64,000 nt of DNA from Salinivirga cyanobacteriivorans (GTDB lineage Bacteria; Bacteroidota; Bacteroidia; Bacteroidales; Salinivirgaceae), in the NCBI RefSeq assembly GCF_001443605.1, contig NZ_CP013118.1, positions 1,561,501 through 1,625,500 on the forward strand, given 5' to 3'. The notes under the pieces were generated by a model. The model searched no databases and was not told the DNA's origin. It saw nothing but the letters and a program-made list of their open reading frames with translations. This document shows, in pieces, positions 1-8,173 of the stretch. Position 1 is the stretch's first letter, and each line of letters starts with the position of its first letter. A program made the position numbers and the translations under genes.

Positions 1-858
1 GTCTCTAACTCTTGAGGCACCAACCCCTACAAACATTTCAACAAAGTCGGAACCCGAAATAGAGAAGAACGGAACCTCGGCCTCGCCTGCAACTGCTTTT
101 GCAAGCAATGTTTTTCCGGTTCCCGGGGGGCCTATTAGCAGGGCGCCTTTGGGTATTTTTCCGCCCAATTCGGTATATCGTTCAGGTTTCTTTAAAAAAT
201 CAACAATTTCTTTAACTTCAACTTTGGCCTCACTTAATCCCGCAACATTTGAAAAATCAACCTTTACTTTTGAACCTTCTCGATCAAAAAGTTTAGCTTT
301 TGATTTTCCAATATTAAAAATTTGGCCACCACCAGCACCACCTCCGGTCATGCGTCGCATAATGAAAATCCATATAGCTACTATAATAGCAATGGGTAAG
401 AGCCAGCCTATTAAATTTCCAATATGGTCTTCACGTGTTTCGTATTGTGGACTTATGCGTTGTTCTTCAGAAAAATCCTGTTGTGCTTCGTCCATCTGTT
501 TTTCGAAATACTCTACTGAACCAATGGTGAAATAATACTGGGGACCTGAAGAGAATCCTCCTTCGCTAAACTCCTTATATCTTCCGCGTCCAAGCTCACC
601 CGGTTTTATGTATACTTCAACTTTTTGCTTGTTAACAACGACCAGGCGCTCAACATGATGTTGCTGTAACATGTTGTTTTTAAAATCTTTCCATGTGATT
701 TCGCGCGCACCATTACCCATGCTGCTAAAAAACTGCATGCCAATAAAGAGCAACAAAATTGCACCGTAAATCCAGTAAACATTAAATTTTGGTCGTTTCG
801 GTGTTTTATTGGAATTATCGTTTTGCTGTTGTCTCTGCTGATTATTCTCTTTCTCCAT
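1..858 (-). CDS. ftsH: ATP-dependent zinc metalloprotease FtsH, N-terminal part (cut by window edge)
   Basis: FtsH is the membrane-anchored AAA+ protease that degrades misassembled membrane proteins and some soluble regulators. About 286 residues are present. They show a Gln/Asn-rich start, a first membrane helix near residues 27-45, a periplasmic domain, and a second helix near 150-168 ([17 protein letters not shown]). A Gly-rich linker (MTGGGAGGG) and the start of the AAA domain follow, with Walker A GPPGTGKT near residue 242. The zinc-binding HExxH region lies outside the window. The ATG at 858 is two bases behind the rsfS stop, so the two genes form one operon, an order familiar in Bacteroidota. 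Identification is firm; only the truncation limits it. Confidence 0.96.
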   Translation of the reverse strand, partial: MEKENNQQRQQQNDNSNKTPKRPKFNVYWIYGAILLLFIGMQFFSSMGNGAREITWKDFKNNMLQQHHVERLVVVNKQKVEVYIKPGELGRGRYKEFSEGGFSSGPQYYFTIGSVEYFEKQMDEAQQDFSEEQRISPQYETREDHIGNLIGWLLPIAIIVAIWIFIMRRMTGGGAGGGQIFNIGKSKAKLFDREGSKVKVDFSNVAGLSEAKVEVKEIVDFLKKPERYTELGGKIPKGALLIGPPGTGKTLLAKAVAGEAEVPFFSISGSDFVEMFVGVGASRVRD

Positions 859-860
859 AT

Positions 861-1277
861 CTATTCTTGTTCTTTTAAATCGCTTATTCGTGTAAGTTCA
901 CCATCACCCCACAACTCCTCCAGTTTATATGTATTTCGTACATCTTTTTTAAAAACATGCACTACAATATTGGCGTAATCAAGTAAAATCCATTCGGCCT
1001 GAGATGTACCTTCTTTATGTAAAACGTGCTCCTGATATTGTTTTCGCAAATTTTTCTCAACATGGTCTGCTATAGCATCTACCTGCCTGTTGGAATTTGC
1101 ATGACATATGATAAAATAATCGGTTACAGCCTGTTCTAAGTTCTTAAGGTCTAGTTTAACAATCTCTTCGCCCTTCTTTTCTTTAATACCTTCAATTATA
1201 CAATTTATAATATCACCTGGTTTGTTCTGTCCTTGCATATATTCTTTATTCTTCTTTTCAGTTTCGTTGCTATTCAA
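861..1277 (-). CDS. rsfS: Ribosome silencing factor RsfS
   Basis: RsfS (DUF143/Iojap family) binds ribosomal protein uL14 and blocks subunit joining in stationary phase or starvation. The 138-residue protein carries the family core: [19 protein letters not shown] near residues 42-60, HVEKNLRK, a Gly-Thr-Ser then [14 protein letters not shown], and a C-terminal [11 protein letters not shown]. The N-terminal 20 residues are charged and unconserved, so an internal ATG at 1238 is an alternative start. It is the first gene of a two-gene operon with ftsH (2-bp gap) and is served by the promoter at 1328-1357. Confidence 0.93.
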   Translation of the reverse strand: MNSNETEKKNKEYMQGQNKPGDIINCIIEGIKEKKGEEIVKLDLKNLEQAVTDYFIICHANSNRQVDAIADHVEKNLRKQYQEHVLHKEGTSQAEWILLDYANIVVHVFKKDVRNTYKLEELWGDGELTRISDLKEQE

Positions 1278-1327
1278 CCTATAACAATTTTGACGCCAAA
1301 AGCTAAAATCACTCTAACAAGAAGCCC

Positions 1328-1357
1328 CAAATGTATTTATTTGCTATCGGAGTACAA
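1328..1357 (-). promoter_or_regulatory. Bacteroidota-type promoter for rsfS-ftsH
   Basis: On the minus strand TTTG (1357-1354) is followed after 18 bases by TACATTTG (1335-1328). This fits the Bacteroidota -33 TTTG / -7 TAnnTTTG consensus. Transcription would start near 1320, leaving a leader of about 45 bases before the rsfS ATG. It is the best two-box promoter I found in the window. Confidence 0.7.
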
Positions 1358-1405
1358 AATACTGACAATATAGCAGCAAAATGTAGTTTAACGGCAATTA
1401 TTTTA

Positions 1406-2002
1406 TCATCTCCTGAACTGGCTTGCATTTTTGTATTTGCGTCCTACCATAATTTGTATACATCCATTTCTTTTTTTCCGAAAAGGGGGTATAATTGATT
1501 CTATGATAATTAACCTGGTTTTGTGTATGCTGGCTTCCCAATAAGGCTCTTCTGCTTCGCGAGAATCGTAAACCACACTCTCTGAGGTTACCAAATCACG
1601 CCCCCATACAGTATCATTGGCAAAAATTGTCCCGGTTTTTATACGATCACCATTTTCATCATACAAAAAATTTCCATCTTTATCTTTTTCATATATCGGC
1701 ACCTGCTTTTTCTTAATCTCTTTAAAAGCTCTCTTAAAACGCTTTTCGGGGTATATAACCCTGAAAAACACATCTTTTAACCTTCGCTCGGCACATGTGA
1801 AAATCCGGTAGTTCTGTCCGCTATATACAACAACTTTAACACGCACAGTATCGCCGGTATATACCTGAGCATAATTCGACTGGCTGCGATAATCGTATTC
1901 ACCATAAAGATCTTTATCGCAAAAATCCTTATCATCGCATCGCTGGGCCCTTACTGTTAGAACTCCCAGAATTAAAAATAAAAATATTATGTAACTTCTC
2001 AT
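1406..2002 (-). CDS. Exported protein of unknown function (198 aa)
   Basis: I do not recognise this family. An N-terminal signal peptide (MRSYIIFLFLILGVLTVRAQ) predicts export. The mature part begins with a Cys/Asp-rich stretch (RCDDKDFCDKDLYGEYDY) and contains an Asp/Gly segment, KDKDGNFLYDENGDR, of calcium-loop character near residues 107-121. The C-terminus is basic. The 2007-2837 lipoprotein gene ends 4 bases upstream, so the two are probably co-transcribed and may work together in the envelope. The 128 bases downstream hold the rsfS promoter. Confidence 0.75.
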   Translation of the reverse strand: MRSYIIFLFLILGVLTVRAQRCDDKDFCDKDLYGEYDYRSQSNYAQVYTGDTVRVKVVVYSGQNYRIFTCAERRLKDVFFRVIYPEKRFKRAFKEIKKKQVPIYEKDKDGNFLYDENGDRIKTGTIFANDTVWGRDLVTSESVVYDSREAEEPYWEASIHKTRLIIIESIIPPFRKKRNGCIQIMVGRKYKNASQFRR

Positions 2003-2006
2003 TCAA

Positions 2007-2837
2007 TTACCTTTTAACCAACGACTCTCGGCTTCTGTTAACCAAAGATTTTATACTATCAAATTGCACCCTGGTCATAATTACATTCTCAGGATTATTA
2101 TACAATTCGGCATAATATTCATTCAACTTTCGGACCATTAAAAATACATCATCTCTATCTATCTCATTTTTATGCATTTCTTGCAAATATGCATCCAGAT
2201 TTTCAATCACATATTGCTGGTCGGCCAGGCAACTCATCAAGTCGCTTTTTGTGTTAACTTCCCTGGCATTAAATGCAAGATACAGGCTTTCTACCCAACC
2301 TGCCGCAGTTATATATGACAAAAGTTTAGTTTTATCCTGGTCTTCTAAAAAATTAAAAACGTTCCAATATGAATCAGCAGAAAGATGATAAAGCGAATCT
2401 ACATTATCCAGGTTACTTTTAAACCGTTGCATAAGCTCGTCTCCATAACCTTCTGTAAAACCCAAATCTTCGGCCAGCACTTTACTGGCCTCAAAATATG
2501 AAATAGTTTGCTGGTTTTGCCCAAAAACAGCACTATATGCAAGGTTTGAAGCATACATACCAAAAGCTACAGCCTTATTCTTAGTAGTCAAATAATTCGA
2601 TGCGGTTGAAGGACTTAACAATATTTCCGGATTAAATTCTCCGCTGGCTCCACGATAAAACATAAAAAATTCTATTGGTGTAGGCACTCTGTAAACCACT
2701 TTTGAATTTTTAACATCTACGCCTATGCTACTATCCCTGGTTAACTCCAGTTTTTCCTTAACCTTTTTGTCGCCATTTTCACGATGGCAGGCAGAAAAAA
2801 CAAACAAAACAATTACAACACTAATGGTAAACCGCAT
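2007..2837 (-). CDS. Lipoprotein of unknown function (276 aa)
   Basis: The N-terminus MRFTISVVIVLFVFSAC is a lipoprotein signal with a lipobox ending at Cys17, so the protein should be lipid-anchored after export. The rest is mostly helical and acidic without a motif I can name; TPIEFFMFYRGASGEFNPEI opens the mature domain. It is the first gene of a two-gene unit with the exported protein at 1406-2002 (4-bp gap). It is divergent from the thioredoxin gene at 3018 across 180 bases of AT-rich DNA. Confidence 0.78.
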   Translation of the reverse strand: MRFTISVVIVLFVFSACHRENGDKKVKEKLELTRDSSIGVDVKNSKVVYRVPTPIEFFMFYRGASGEFNPEILLSPSTASNYLTTKNKAVAFGMYASNLAYSAVFGQNQQTISYFEASKVLAEDLGFTEGYGDELMQRFKSNLDNVDSLYHLSADSYWNVFNFLEDQDKTKLLSYITAAGWVESLYLAFNAREVNTKSDLMSCLADQQYVIENLDAYLQEMHKNEIDRDDVFLMVRKLNEYYAELYNNPENVIMTRVQFDSIKSLVNRSRESLVKR

Positions 2838-2984
2838 ATTTATTGTCTTTGGGTGTGAAATTAATAAATTTCAAGTTATTAAGAGAATTATTAAAACAAA
2901 TTAAACCATTTTTCATAAAAACTTGTTTAACATTTAATTAAAGTAGGTAAATATTTAATCATTTACATATCGCGAAAAGTTTCT

Positions 2985-2992
2985 TAAATTTG
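2985..2992 (+). promoter_or_regulatory. Promoter -7 element for the T9SS thioredoxin gene
   Basis: TAAATTTG matches the TAnnTTTG consensus 25 bases upstream of the ATG at 3018. No clear -33 TTTG is seen, so the call rests on one box. Confidence 0.5.
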
Positions 2993-3017
2993 CCACACCA
3001 AACAAAAAAACAGCGCT

Positions 3018-3743
3018 ATGAGAAAATTTCTATCCTTATTCGTAATACTGGTGTTACCAGTTGTCACATTAAGCCAGGCACCCGACTTCACAATGACATC
3101 AACTTCGGGCGAAACTTATAATTTGCAGGATCAGCTTGATTCGGGCAAAACAATAGTTCTCGATTTCTTCAGCACAACCTGTGGTACCTGTCAAACAGGC
3201 GTACCAACCGTTGAGAAAATATGGAACGACGTTCTCTTAAACGGTGATAAAGGATGGGTTTGGGCCGTGGAAATAGGATACCACAACGAAACTCAAATTG
3301 ATGAATTTTTCAATGAATATGGAGGCACATTCCCGGCCTTTTCTGTGGTGGAAGATGATAGCATAATCAACCCGGACTACGGTTTTGATGTGCCATATGC
3401 TCCCCAATACTTTGTAGTTTGCCCCGATGGGAAATATAAAAATGTAGCATTAAACATGGTAGAATCTGAGGTTGATAGATGCGCACAACAAACAGGCATA
3501 AAAAGTAACACCTACCAGATTGCAATCCATACACTGCCCAACAGTTTTTTGGTTGCAAACCTGCCCTATTCATATGGTGATATTCAGGTTCGGGTAATTA
3601 ATACAATGGGAAAAACCGTTAGTAGCGACATTATAAGTGGCAGTGTGCACAACTGGCAATCGCCAGAACTTAAAAAAGGAATTTACATCATTCAGGTTTC
3701 AGGGCAAGGCAACTTACATTTTGCGCAAAAAGTGGCGCTTTAG
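3018..3743 (+). CDS. Secreted thioredoxin-fold protein with T9SS type A-like sorting tail
   Basis: This is a predicted thiol-disulfide oxidoreductase delivered to the cell surface or medium. Residues 1-19 form a signal peptide (MRKFLSLFVILVLPVVTLSQ). A TlpA/AhpC-like domain follows, with the active-site motif FFSTTCGTCQTG (Cys-Gly-Thr-Cys near residues 56-59) and a cis-proline region, DVPYAPQYFVV. The last 70 residues form a beta-rich domain ending GIYIIQVSGQGNLHFAQKVAL, the pattern of Por/T9SS type A C-terminal domains. Its 3' end overlaps the convergent LpxH-like gene by 4 bases. CGTC is less common than CxPC in this family, so substrate and direction of electron flow are unclear. Confidence 0.85.
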   Translation: MRKFLSLFVILVLPVVTLSQAPDFTMTSTSGETYNLQDQLDSGKTIVLDFFSTTCGTCQTGVPTVEKIWNDVLLNGDKGWVWAVEIGYHNETQIDEFFNEYGGTFPAFSVVEDDSIINPDYGFDVPYAPQYFVVCPDGKYKNVALNMVESEVDRCAQQTGIKSNTYQIAIHTLPNSFLVANLPYSYGDIQVRVINTMGKTVSSDIISGSVHNWQSPELKKGIYIIQVSGQGNLHFAQKVAL

Positions 3744-4480
3744 TCTGCCTGGTATTTTTCCAAATGCATTTGCTCGCCATCCCAGTAAGCGTAAGAGAAA
3801 TGATTTAACCAATCGCCCAGGTTTACATAAGTGGCTTCGCCAACCTTATGATGCACCGGAAAGTGTCTGTGACCAAAAATGTAGTAATCGCAATGTTCGT
3901 TTGCTTCATGGTTTTTAATAAATGAAACAAGGTGCTCCTTTTCCGGATTATAATCTTCGGTAGCAAACCCTTTGCTGTAGCGGCTATGTTTGGACCATCG
4001 GTGCGCAAAGCCTACAGCTCCGTTTGGGTGAAGCCGGGCAAATAACCATTGTAGTACTTTATTTGTAAAAATACCTTTCAGCAATTTATATCCCACATCA
4101 CCTGATCCCAAACCATCGCCATGCCCGATAAAAAACTTTTTCCCATCAATTTCCTTAATGATTGGTTTCCTGTGCACATGAACCCCAATTTCTTTCGGTA
4201 AATAATCGAAAACCCACACATCATGGTTTCCTGTAAAAAAATGCACGGGCTTTCCGCGGTCAGTAAATTCTGCAAGCTTACCTAAAAAACGTGTAAATCC
4301 TCTTGGAACAACATGTTTATACTCAAACCAAAAATCAAAAACATCGCCCAAAAGGTACAGTTCATCGGCCTGATCTATAATATCGTCGAGCCACTTTACA
4401 ACTTTTCGCTCGCGGTGAATACTCTCCTCCTGGCGGGGAAAGCCCAAATGCATATCTGAAGCAAAATAAATCTTCGGCAT
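3740..4480 (-). CDS. lpxH: UDP-2,3-diacylglucosamine diphosphatase (LpxH-like metallophosphoesterase)
   Basis: LpxH cleaves UDP-2,3-diacylglucosamine to lipid X and UMP at the cytoplasmic face of the inner membrane in lipid A synthesis. The 246-residue protein has the full calcineurin-like metal set: SDMHLG at the start, GDVFDFW near residue 45, GNHD near 84, HGD near 119 and GHRH near 203. Length and the absence of a signal peptide fit LpxH. It is followed after 3 bases by nothing on its strand and preceded 3 bases upstream by the TlpA-type lipoprotein gene, so it is probably transcribed from that gene's promoter. An LpxG/LpxI-type alternative is unlikely. Confidence 0.82.
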   Translation of the reverse strand: MPKIYFASDMHLGFPRQEESIHRERKVVKWLDDIIDQADELYLLGDVFDFWFEYKHVVPRGFTRFLGKLAEFTDRGKPVHFFTGNHDVWVFDYLPKEIGVHVHRKPIIKEIDGKKFFIGHGDGLGSGDVGYKLLKGIFTNKVLQWLFARLHPNGAVGFAHRWSKHSRYSKGFATEDYNPEKEHLVSFIKNHEANEHCDYYIFGHRHFPVHHKVGEATYVNLGDWLNHFSYAYWDGEQMHLEKYQAD

Positions 4481-4483
4481 AAA

Positions 4484-5653
4484 CTATTTCTTGGCAAAAA
4501 TCTCCTCTAATTTTTTCCCCAGGCTTGGGCCACGCAGATTTCGAGCTACAATTTTTCCTTCGGGGTCGATCAGGAAATTAGACGGAATAGACCTTACATT
4601 GTACAATTTAGCTGCTGAAGACTGCCAAAACTTAAGATCACTTACATGTTTCCAATTCTTAAGACGGTCTTTATAAATAGCCTGTACCCAATCGTCACGA
4701 TTACGGTCCAATGATACCTGGTATATATCAAACCCTTTCCACTTATATTTCCAGTAAGTTTTAACAAGGTTCGGATTTTCAATACGGCATGGCTTGCACC
4801 AGGATGCCCAGAAATCGAGCAGCACATATTTGCCCCTAAGCGACGAAAGTTTAACAGTATCTCCCTGTGGGTTAGGCAAGGCAATATCGGGTGCTATGGC
4901 CCCAACACTTAACCTCTGACTTGCCGTTTGACGGCGCTCCTCCTGAGATTTAACCTTCCGTATAAAATTACTTATGAGGCTGCTCATTCTCGAATTTTCA
5001 TAACGGCTTGCAAGCGCTGTATCTACCATTTCAAAATATTTCATATCATCCTGAGGATCGAAAAGCGGCTCATTTGAAAGGCGCATGGAGAGCGCCACGT
5101 ATGAAGCAAGTGGGCTCTTATTCTCTTCTATAAAATTTACAAGGTAGTCACGCTCCTTTTGAAAAATTTCCTGACTTTGCTGTTGCAGTTCAGGGATTAG
5201 TTTTTCAAGGCCCGGGCTTCCTTCATTGGCTTTATACACCATATTAAGACTGTCGACAATACTATTGCTGTGCAAATTATGCTGAATAACATCCCGTACT
5301 GCTTTACTGGAGGTTGACCCCTCAATACGGTAGCTTGTAGCCAAATCACTGGCATCTGCAGTAATCTGAACCTGTTGATCAGGAAGCAGAATAAGTCTGA
5401 TAAAGTTTTGCTGATCTAAATACAACACATAATCCGTAGGCTGGTCTACCTCAATATCAAAAACAAAATCGCCATTGGCATTAATAGCAACCGAGTCTGG
5501 CTGGGCATTCTTTTCCAGCAAATTCATCAAATAGATTGTCTCATTATTAGCACCGTAAATGGTCCCCTGAATTTCCGGACCCTTCGATTCTTTATTGCAA
5601 GCACTTAAAAACAGTAAAATTACTGCAAACAAAACTGTAAACCTCATATTCAA
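4484..5653 (-). CDS. TlpA-family thiol-disulfide reductase lipoprotein (DUF4369 + thioredoxin domain)
   Basis: The signal MNMRFTVLFAVILLFLSAC has a lipobox at Cys19, so this is an envelope lipoprotein. Residues about 25-120 resemble the DUF4369 domain (IQGTIYGANNETIYLMNL). A helical linker follows, and the C-terminal 140 residues form an AhpC/TSA-thioredoxin domain with WASWCKPCRIENPNL, a classic reducing CxPC-type site, and a cis-proline VRSIPSNFLID. The layout is the usual Bacteroidota TlpA-like reductase, thought to keep exported or cytochrome-related thiols reduced. It lies 3 bases from the LpxH-like gene, probably in one transcript. Confidence 0.9.
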   Translation of the reverse strand: MNMRFTVLFAVILLFLSACNKESKGPEIQGTIYGANNETIYLMNLLEKNAQPDSVAINANGDFVFDIEVDQPTDYVLYLDQQNFIRLILLPDQQVQITADASDLATSYRIEGSTSSKAVRDVIQHNLHSNSIVDSLNMVYKANEGSPGLEKLIPELQQQSQEIFQKERDYLVNFIEENKSPLASYVALSMRLSNEPLFDPQDDMKYFEMVDTALASRYENSRMSSLISNFIRKVKSQEERRQTASQRLSVGAIAPDIALPNPQGDTVKLSSLRGKYVLLDFWASWCKPCRIENPNLVKTYWKYKWKGFDIYQVSLDRNRDDWVQAIYKDRLKNWKHVSDLKFWQSSAAKLYNVRSIPSNFLIDPEGKIVARNLRGPSLGKKLEEIFAKK

Positions 5654-5821
5654 TTCTTTATGATTTATCTAAATTATTTCAAATTAATTCTTTTAACAAA
5701 ATCAACATCAAATCGTTCAGTTATAATACACCATTACAATGAAAATATTTGATATTCGGTATATTTGACTGATCTATGTTGATTATGTGGTGTGAATATA
5801 ATTTAATTCATTCGAAAATTA

Positions 5822-5829
5822 TACATTTG
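5822..5829 (+). promoter_or_regulatory. Promoter -7 element for ribF
   Basis: TACATTTG matches TAnnTTTG, 21 bases before the TTG start at 5851. Transcription would begin near 5836. No in-frame ATG lies between, which supports the TTG start. No FMN-riboswitch-like sequence is visible between promoter and gene. Confidence 0.6.
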
Positions 5830-5850
5830 TCCCGCAAATTCTAAGACCCT

Positions 5851-6777
5851 TTGAAAACATACAAAGATATAAAAGATATTGCAATTAACAGGCCAGTTGT
5901 AACCATGGGAACATTTGATGGTTTGCACATTGGTCATTTGCATGTTTTAAGCCAGCTAAAGTCGCTTACACGCAAGTATGATGGAGAAAGCGTAATTCTG
6001 ACATTCTGGCCACATCCCCGAAAGGTGCTCAATTCAGGAGATATTAAACTACTCAACACCATTGAAGAAAAAATTGATCTTTTTGAACGAAATGGTATCG
6101 ACCACCTGATAATTCTTGATTTTACTGAAGAACTGGCAGCACTCACTTATGAGGATTTTGTAAAAGAAATATTGGTTGATAAGCTGAAATTGGAGCATCT
6201 TGTTTTTGGATACGACCACAGGTTTGGTAAAAACGGAGAAGGCACCTTTGAAAAATTACAGCCACTCGCCGGTAAATACCATTTTAAACTCCATAAACTC
6301 GACGAAGTCAGAGTCGGACATGCTGTAAGCTCAACACGAATAAGGCATGCTCTGCAATATGGCCACGTAAGTGAAGCCAACAAAATGCTCGGATATCCAT
6401 ACCAACTTGCCGGTGAAGTAGTAAAAGGCGAACAACTGGGTCGGAAAATAGGCTTCCCGACTGCCAATCTTAAAATTACATGCGTCTACAAACTCATTCC
6501 GGGCAACGGCGTTTATGCCTGCAAAGCATATTTAAACGGGACATCAAGACCGGCCATGATGAACATTGGAGTAAAACCCACGATAAACAACCAACAAGTG
6601 CGCAATATAGAAGTCCATTTAATCGATTTTAAAGGCGACCTTTACGGGCAGCATATAACGGTAGAACTCATCGAAAAAATACGTGAAGAGACCAAATTTC
6701 CCTCGCTCAACGATTTGGTTGACCAGCTAAAAAAAGACAGGGTGCAATCGCTGAATATATTTTCGCAAAATAATTAG
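5851..6777 (+). CDS. ribF: Bifunctional riboflavin kinase / FAD synthetase
   Basis: RibF phosphorylates riboflavin to FMN and adenylylates FMN to FAD. The N-terminal nucleotidyltransferase domain shows TMGTFDGLHIGHLHVL (residues 18-33), TFWPHPRKVL, FGYDHRFGKNGEG and SSTRIRHAL. The C-terminal riboflavin kinase domain shows GRKIGFPTANL, NGVYACKAYLNG and MNIGVKPTIN. The length of 308 residues is normal. The start is TTG: the strand before TMGTFDG is conserved and would be lost by starting at the next ATG (5905), and the -7 box at 5822 leaves no earlier option. Confidence 0.95.
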   Translation: MKTYKDIKDIAINRPVVTMGTFDGLHIGHLHVLSQLKSLTRKYDGESVILTFWPHPRKVLNSGDIKLLNTIEEKIDLFERNGIDHLIILDFTEELAALTYEDFVKEILVDKLKLEHLVFGYDHRFGKNGEGTFEKLQPLAGKYHFKLHKLDEVRVGHAVSSTRIRHALQYGHVSEANKMLGYPYQLAGEVVKGEQLGRKIGFPTANLKITCVYKLIPGNGVYACKAYLNGTSRPAMMNIGVKPTINNQQVRNIEVHLIDFKGDLYGQHITVELIEKIREETKFPSLNDLVDQLKKDRVQSLNIFSQNN

Positions 6778-6863
6778 CCTTCCCAAAAGACATTTCTCCT
6801 ACTTTCTATTGAATGACAAAAGGCTATTCGTAAGAAATATCTTGCAATTATAGCAGGTATTTT

Positions 6864-6871
6864 TAATTTTG
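6864..6871 (+). promoter_or_regulatory. Promoter -7 element for the citrate lyase operon
   Basis: TAATTTTG matches TAnnTTTG, 31 bases before the ATG at 6903. It would drive the CitD-CitE fusion gene and citF as one transcript ending at the hairpin at 9742-9778. Confidence 0.6.
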
Positions 6872-6902
6872 TAGATGTTCGAGAAACATAAAAAAACATA
6901 CT

Positions 6903-8120
6903 ATGAGCGAAGGATATGCGGGCAACAAAGGCCCTAAAATAAAATCGGATTGCCATGTCACCCTTAAACAGCAACCCTCCGGAGGCATTAATATCCAGTT
7001 AAAAAGCAAAGTTGAAAAACTGTATGGCGACCAGATTAAAAAAGTGGCCACAGCGACACTCAATAAATTGGGTATTGAGCATTGCGAAGTGCTGATAGAA
7101 GATTCAGGAGCACTTGACTGGGTTATTGCAGCCCGTATTGAAGCTGCTGTAAAACAATTCAGCGATACTTCAGAAACATATATCCCCGACCTCAAACCAT
7201 ACAACCAATACGAAACATCAAAAGAACGCGATAGATTATCGAGGTTGTACCTGCCCGGGAACAACCCTAAAATGATGCTTAATGCAGGTATTCATAAACC
7301 ACATGGCATTATTCTGGACCTCGAAGATGCTGTAGCACCAGCAAAAAAACACGAAGCCCGTTTTGTGGTGCGAAATGCTTTGTGCAGCGCCAATTTTTAC
7401 GGAGCCGAACGCATGGTCAGAATCAATCAGGGTGAAATGGGAATCGAAGATCTACAGTATATTGTGCCGCATAACGTGCATCTGATTTTAATTCCCAAAG
7501 TAGAAGATCCGGAATATATTTGCCGCCTCGACAAGGAAGTTCAAAGACTTGAGGCCAGACACCAAATCGAAAAACCTGTATTTTACATGCCCATCATTGA
7601 GAGTGCTTTGGGCGTAGAAAAAGCATACGAAATAGCCACAGCCTGCCGCAATATTGTAGCATTGGCCATTGGTCTTGAAGACTATACTGCAGACATTGGT
7701 GTTAAACGCACAAGCACCGCAGAAGAATCACTCTATGCCAGAATGCGCCTTGTGAATGCAGCAAAGGCTGCAGGCATACAACCCATTGATTCGGTATTTT
7801 CAGACGTGGGCGATATGGAGGGCCTATTTGAAAATGTAAGAAAATCGAAGCAGCTCGGATTCGAAGGAATGGGGTGTATACACCCACGGCAAATTAAAGT
7901 TATTCATGACGGATTTGCACCTGAAGCAAAGGAACTGGAAAAGTCCATGAAAATTGTAGACGCCGCAATAAAAGCCGAGGAACAAGGCCTTGGTGTAGTC
8001 TCACTGGGTACAAAAATGATTGACCCCCCTGTAGTTAAACGCCACAAAAAACAAATCGATCGTGCCGTGCGAATGGGACTTATCGATAAAAACTGGCAGG
8101 AAACATACAACCAGGAATAA
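6903..8120 (+). CDS. citE: Citrate lyase acyl carrier (CitD) - beta subunit (CitE) fusion
   Basis: Citrate lyase splits citrate into acetate and oxaloacetate. Residues about 1-95 match the CitD acyl carrier: IKSDCHVTLK holds the Ser15 expected to carry the phosphoribosyl-dephospho-CoA arm, then KVEKLYGDQIKK and EDSGALDWVIAARIEAA. From about 110 the protein is a CitE HpcH/HpaI-type lyase with RLYLPGNNPKM, HGIILDLEDAV, the metal-ligand region MPIIESALG, GLEDYTADIG and GMGCIHPRQI. The two are separate genes in enterobacteria; here they are one 405-residue chain without a frameshift. The citF gene follows after 53 bases. No citC, citG or citX lies in the window. Confidence 0.9.
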   Translation: MSEGYAGNKGPKIKSDCHVTLKQQPSGGINIQLKSKVEKLYGDQIKKVATATLNKLGIEHCEVLIEDSGALDWVIAARIEAAVKQFSDTSETYIPDLKPYNQYETSKERDRLSRLYLPGNNPKMMLNAGIHKPHGIILDLEDAVAPAKKHEARFVVRNALCSANFYGAERMVRINQGEMGIEDLQYIVPHNVHLILIPKVEDPEYICRLDKEVQRLEARHQIEKPVFYMPIIESALGVEKAYEIATACRNIVALAIGLEDYTADIGVKRTSTAEESLYARMRLVNAAKAAGIQPIDSVFSDVGDMEGLFENVRKSKQLGFEGMGCIHPRQIKVIHDGFAPEAKELEKSMKIVDAAIKAEEQGLGVVSLGTKMIDPPVVKRHKKQIDRAVRMGLIDKNWQETYNQE

Positions 8121-8173
8121 ATCATTTCAGAAATAAAGCACATACATTCAAAAGCGAATAAAAAATAACAATC

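Noticed and set aside
5850-5851. FMN riboswitch before ribF
   Set aside because: Only about 15 transcribed bases precede the start from the promoter at 5822, too short for the aptamer, and no conserved elements are seen.
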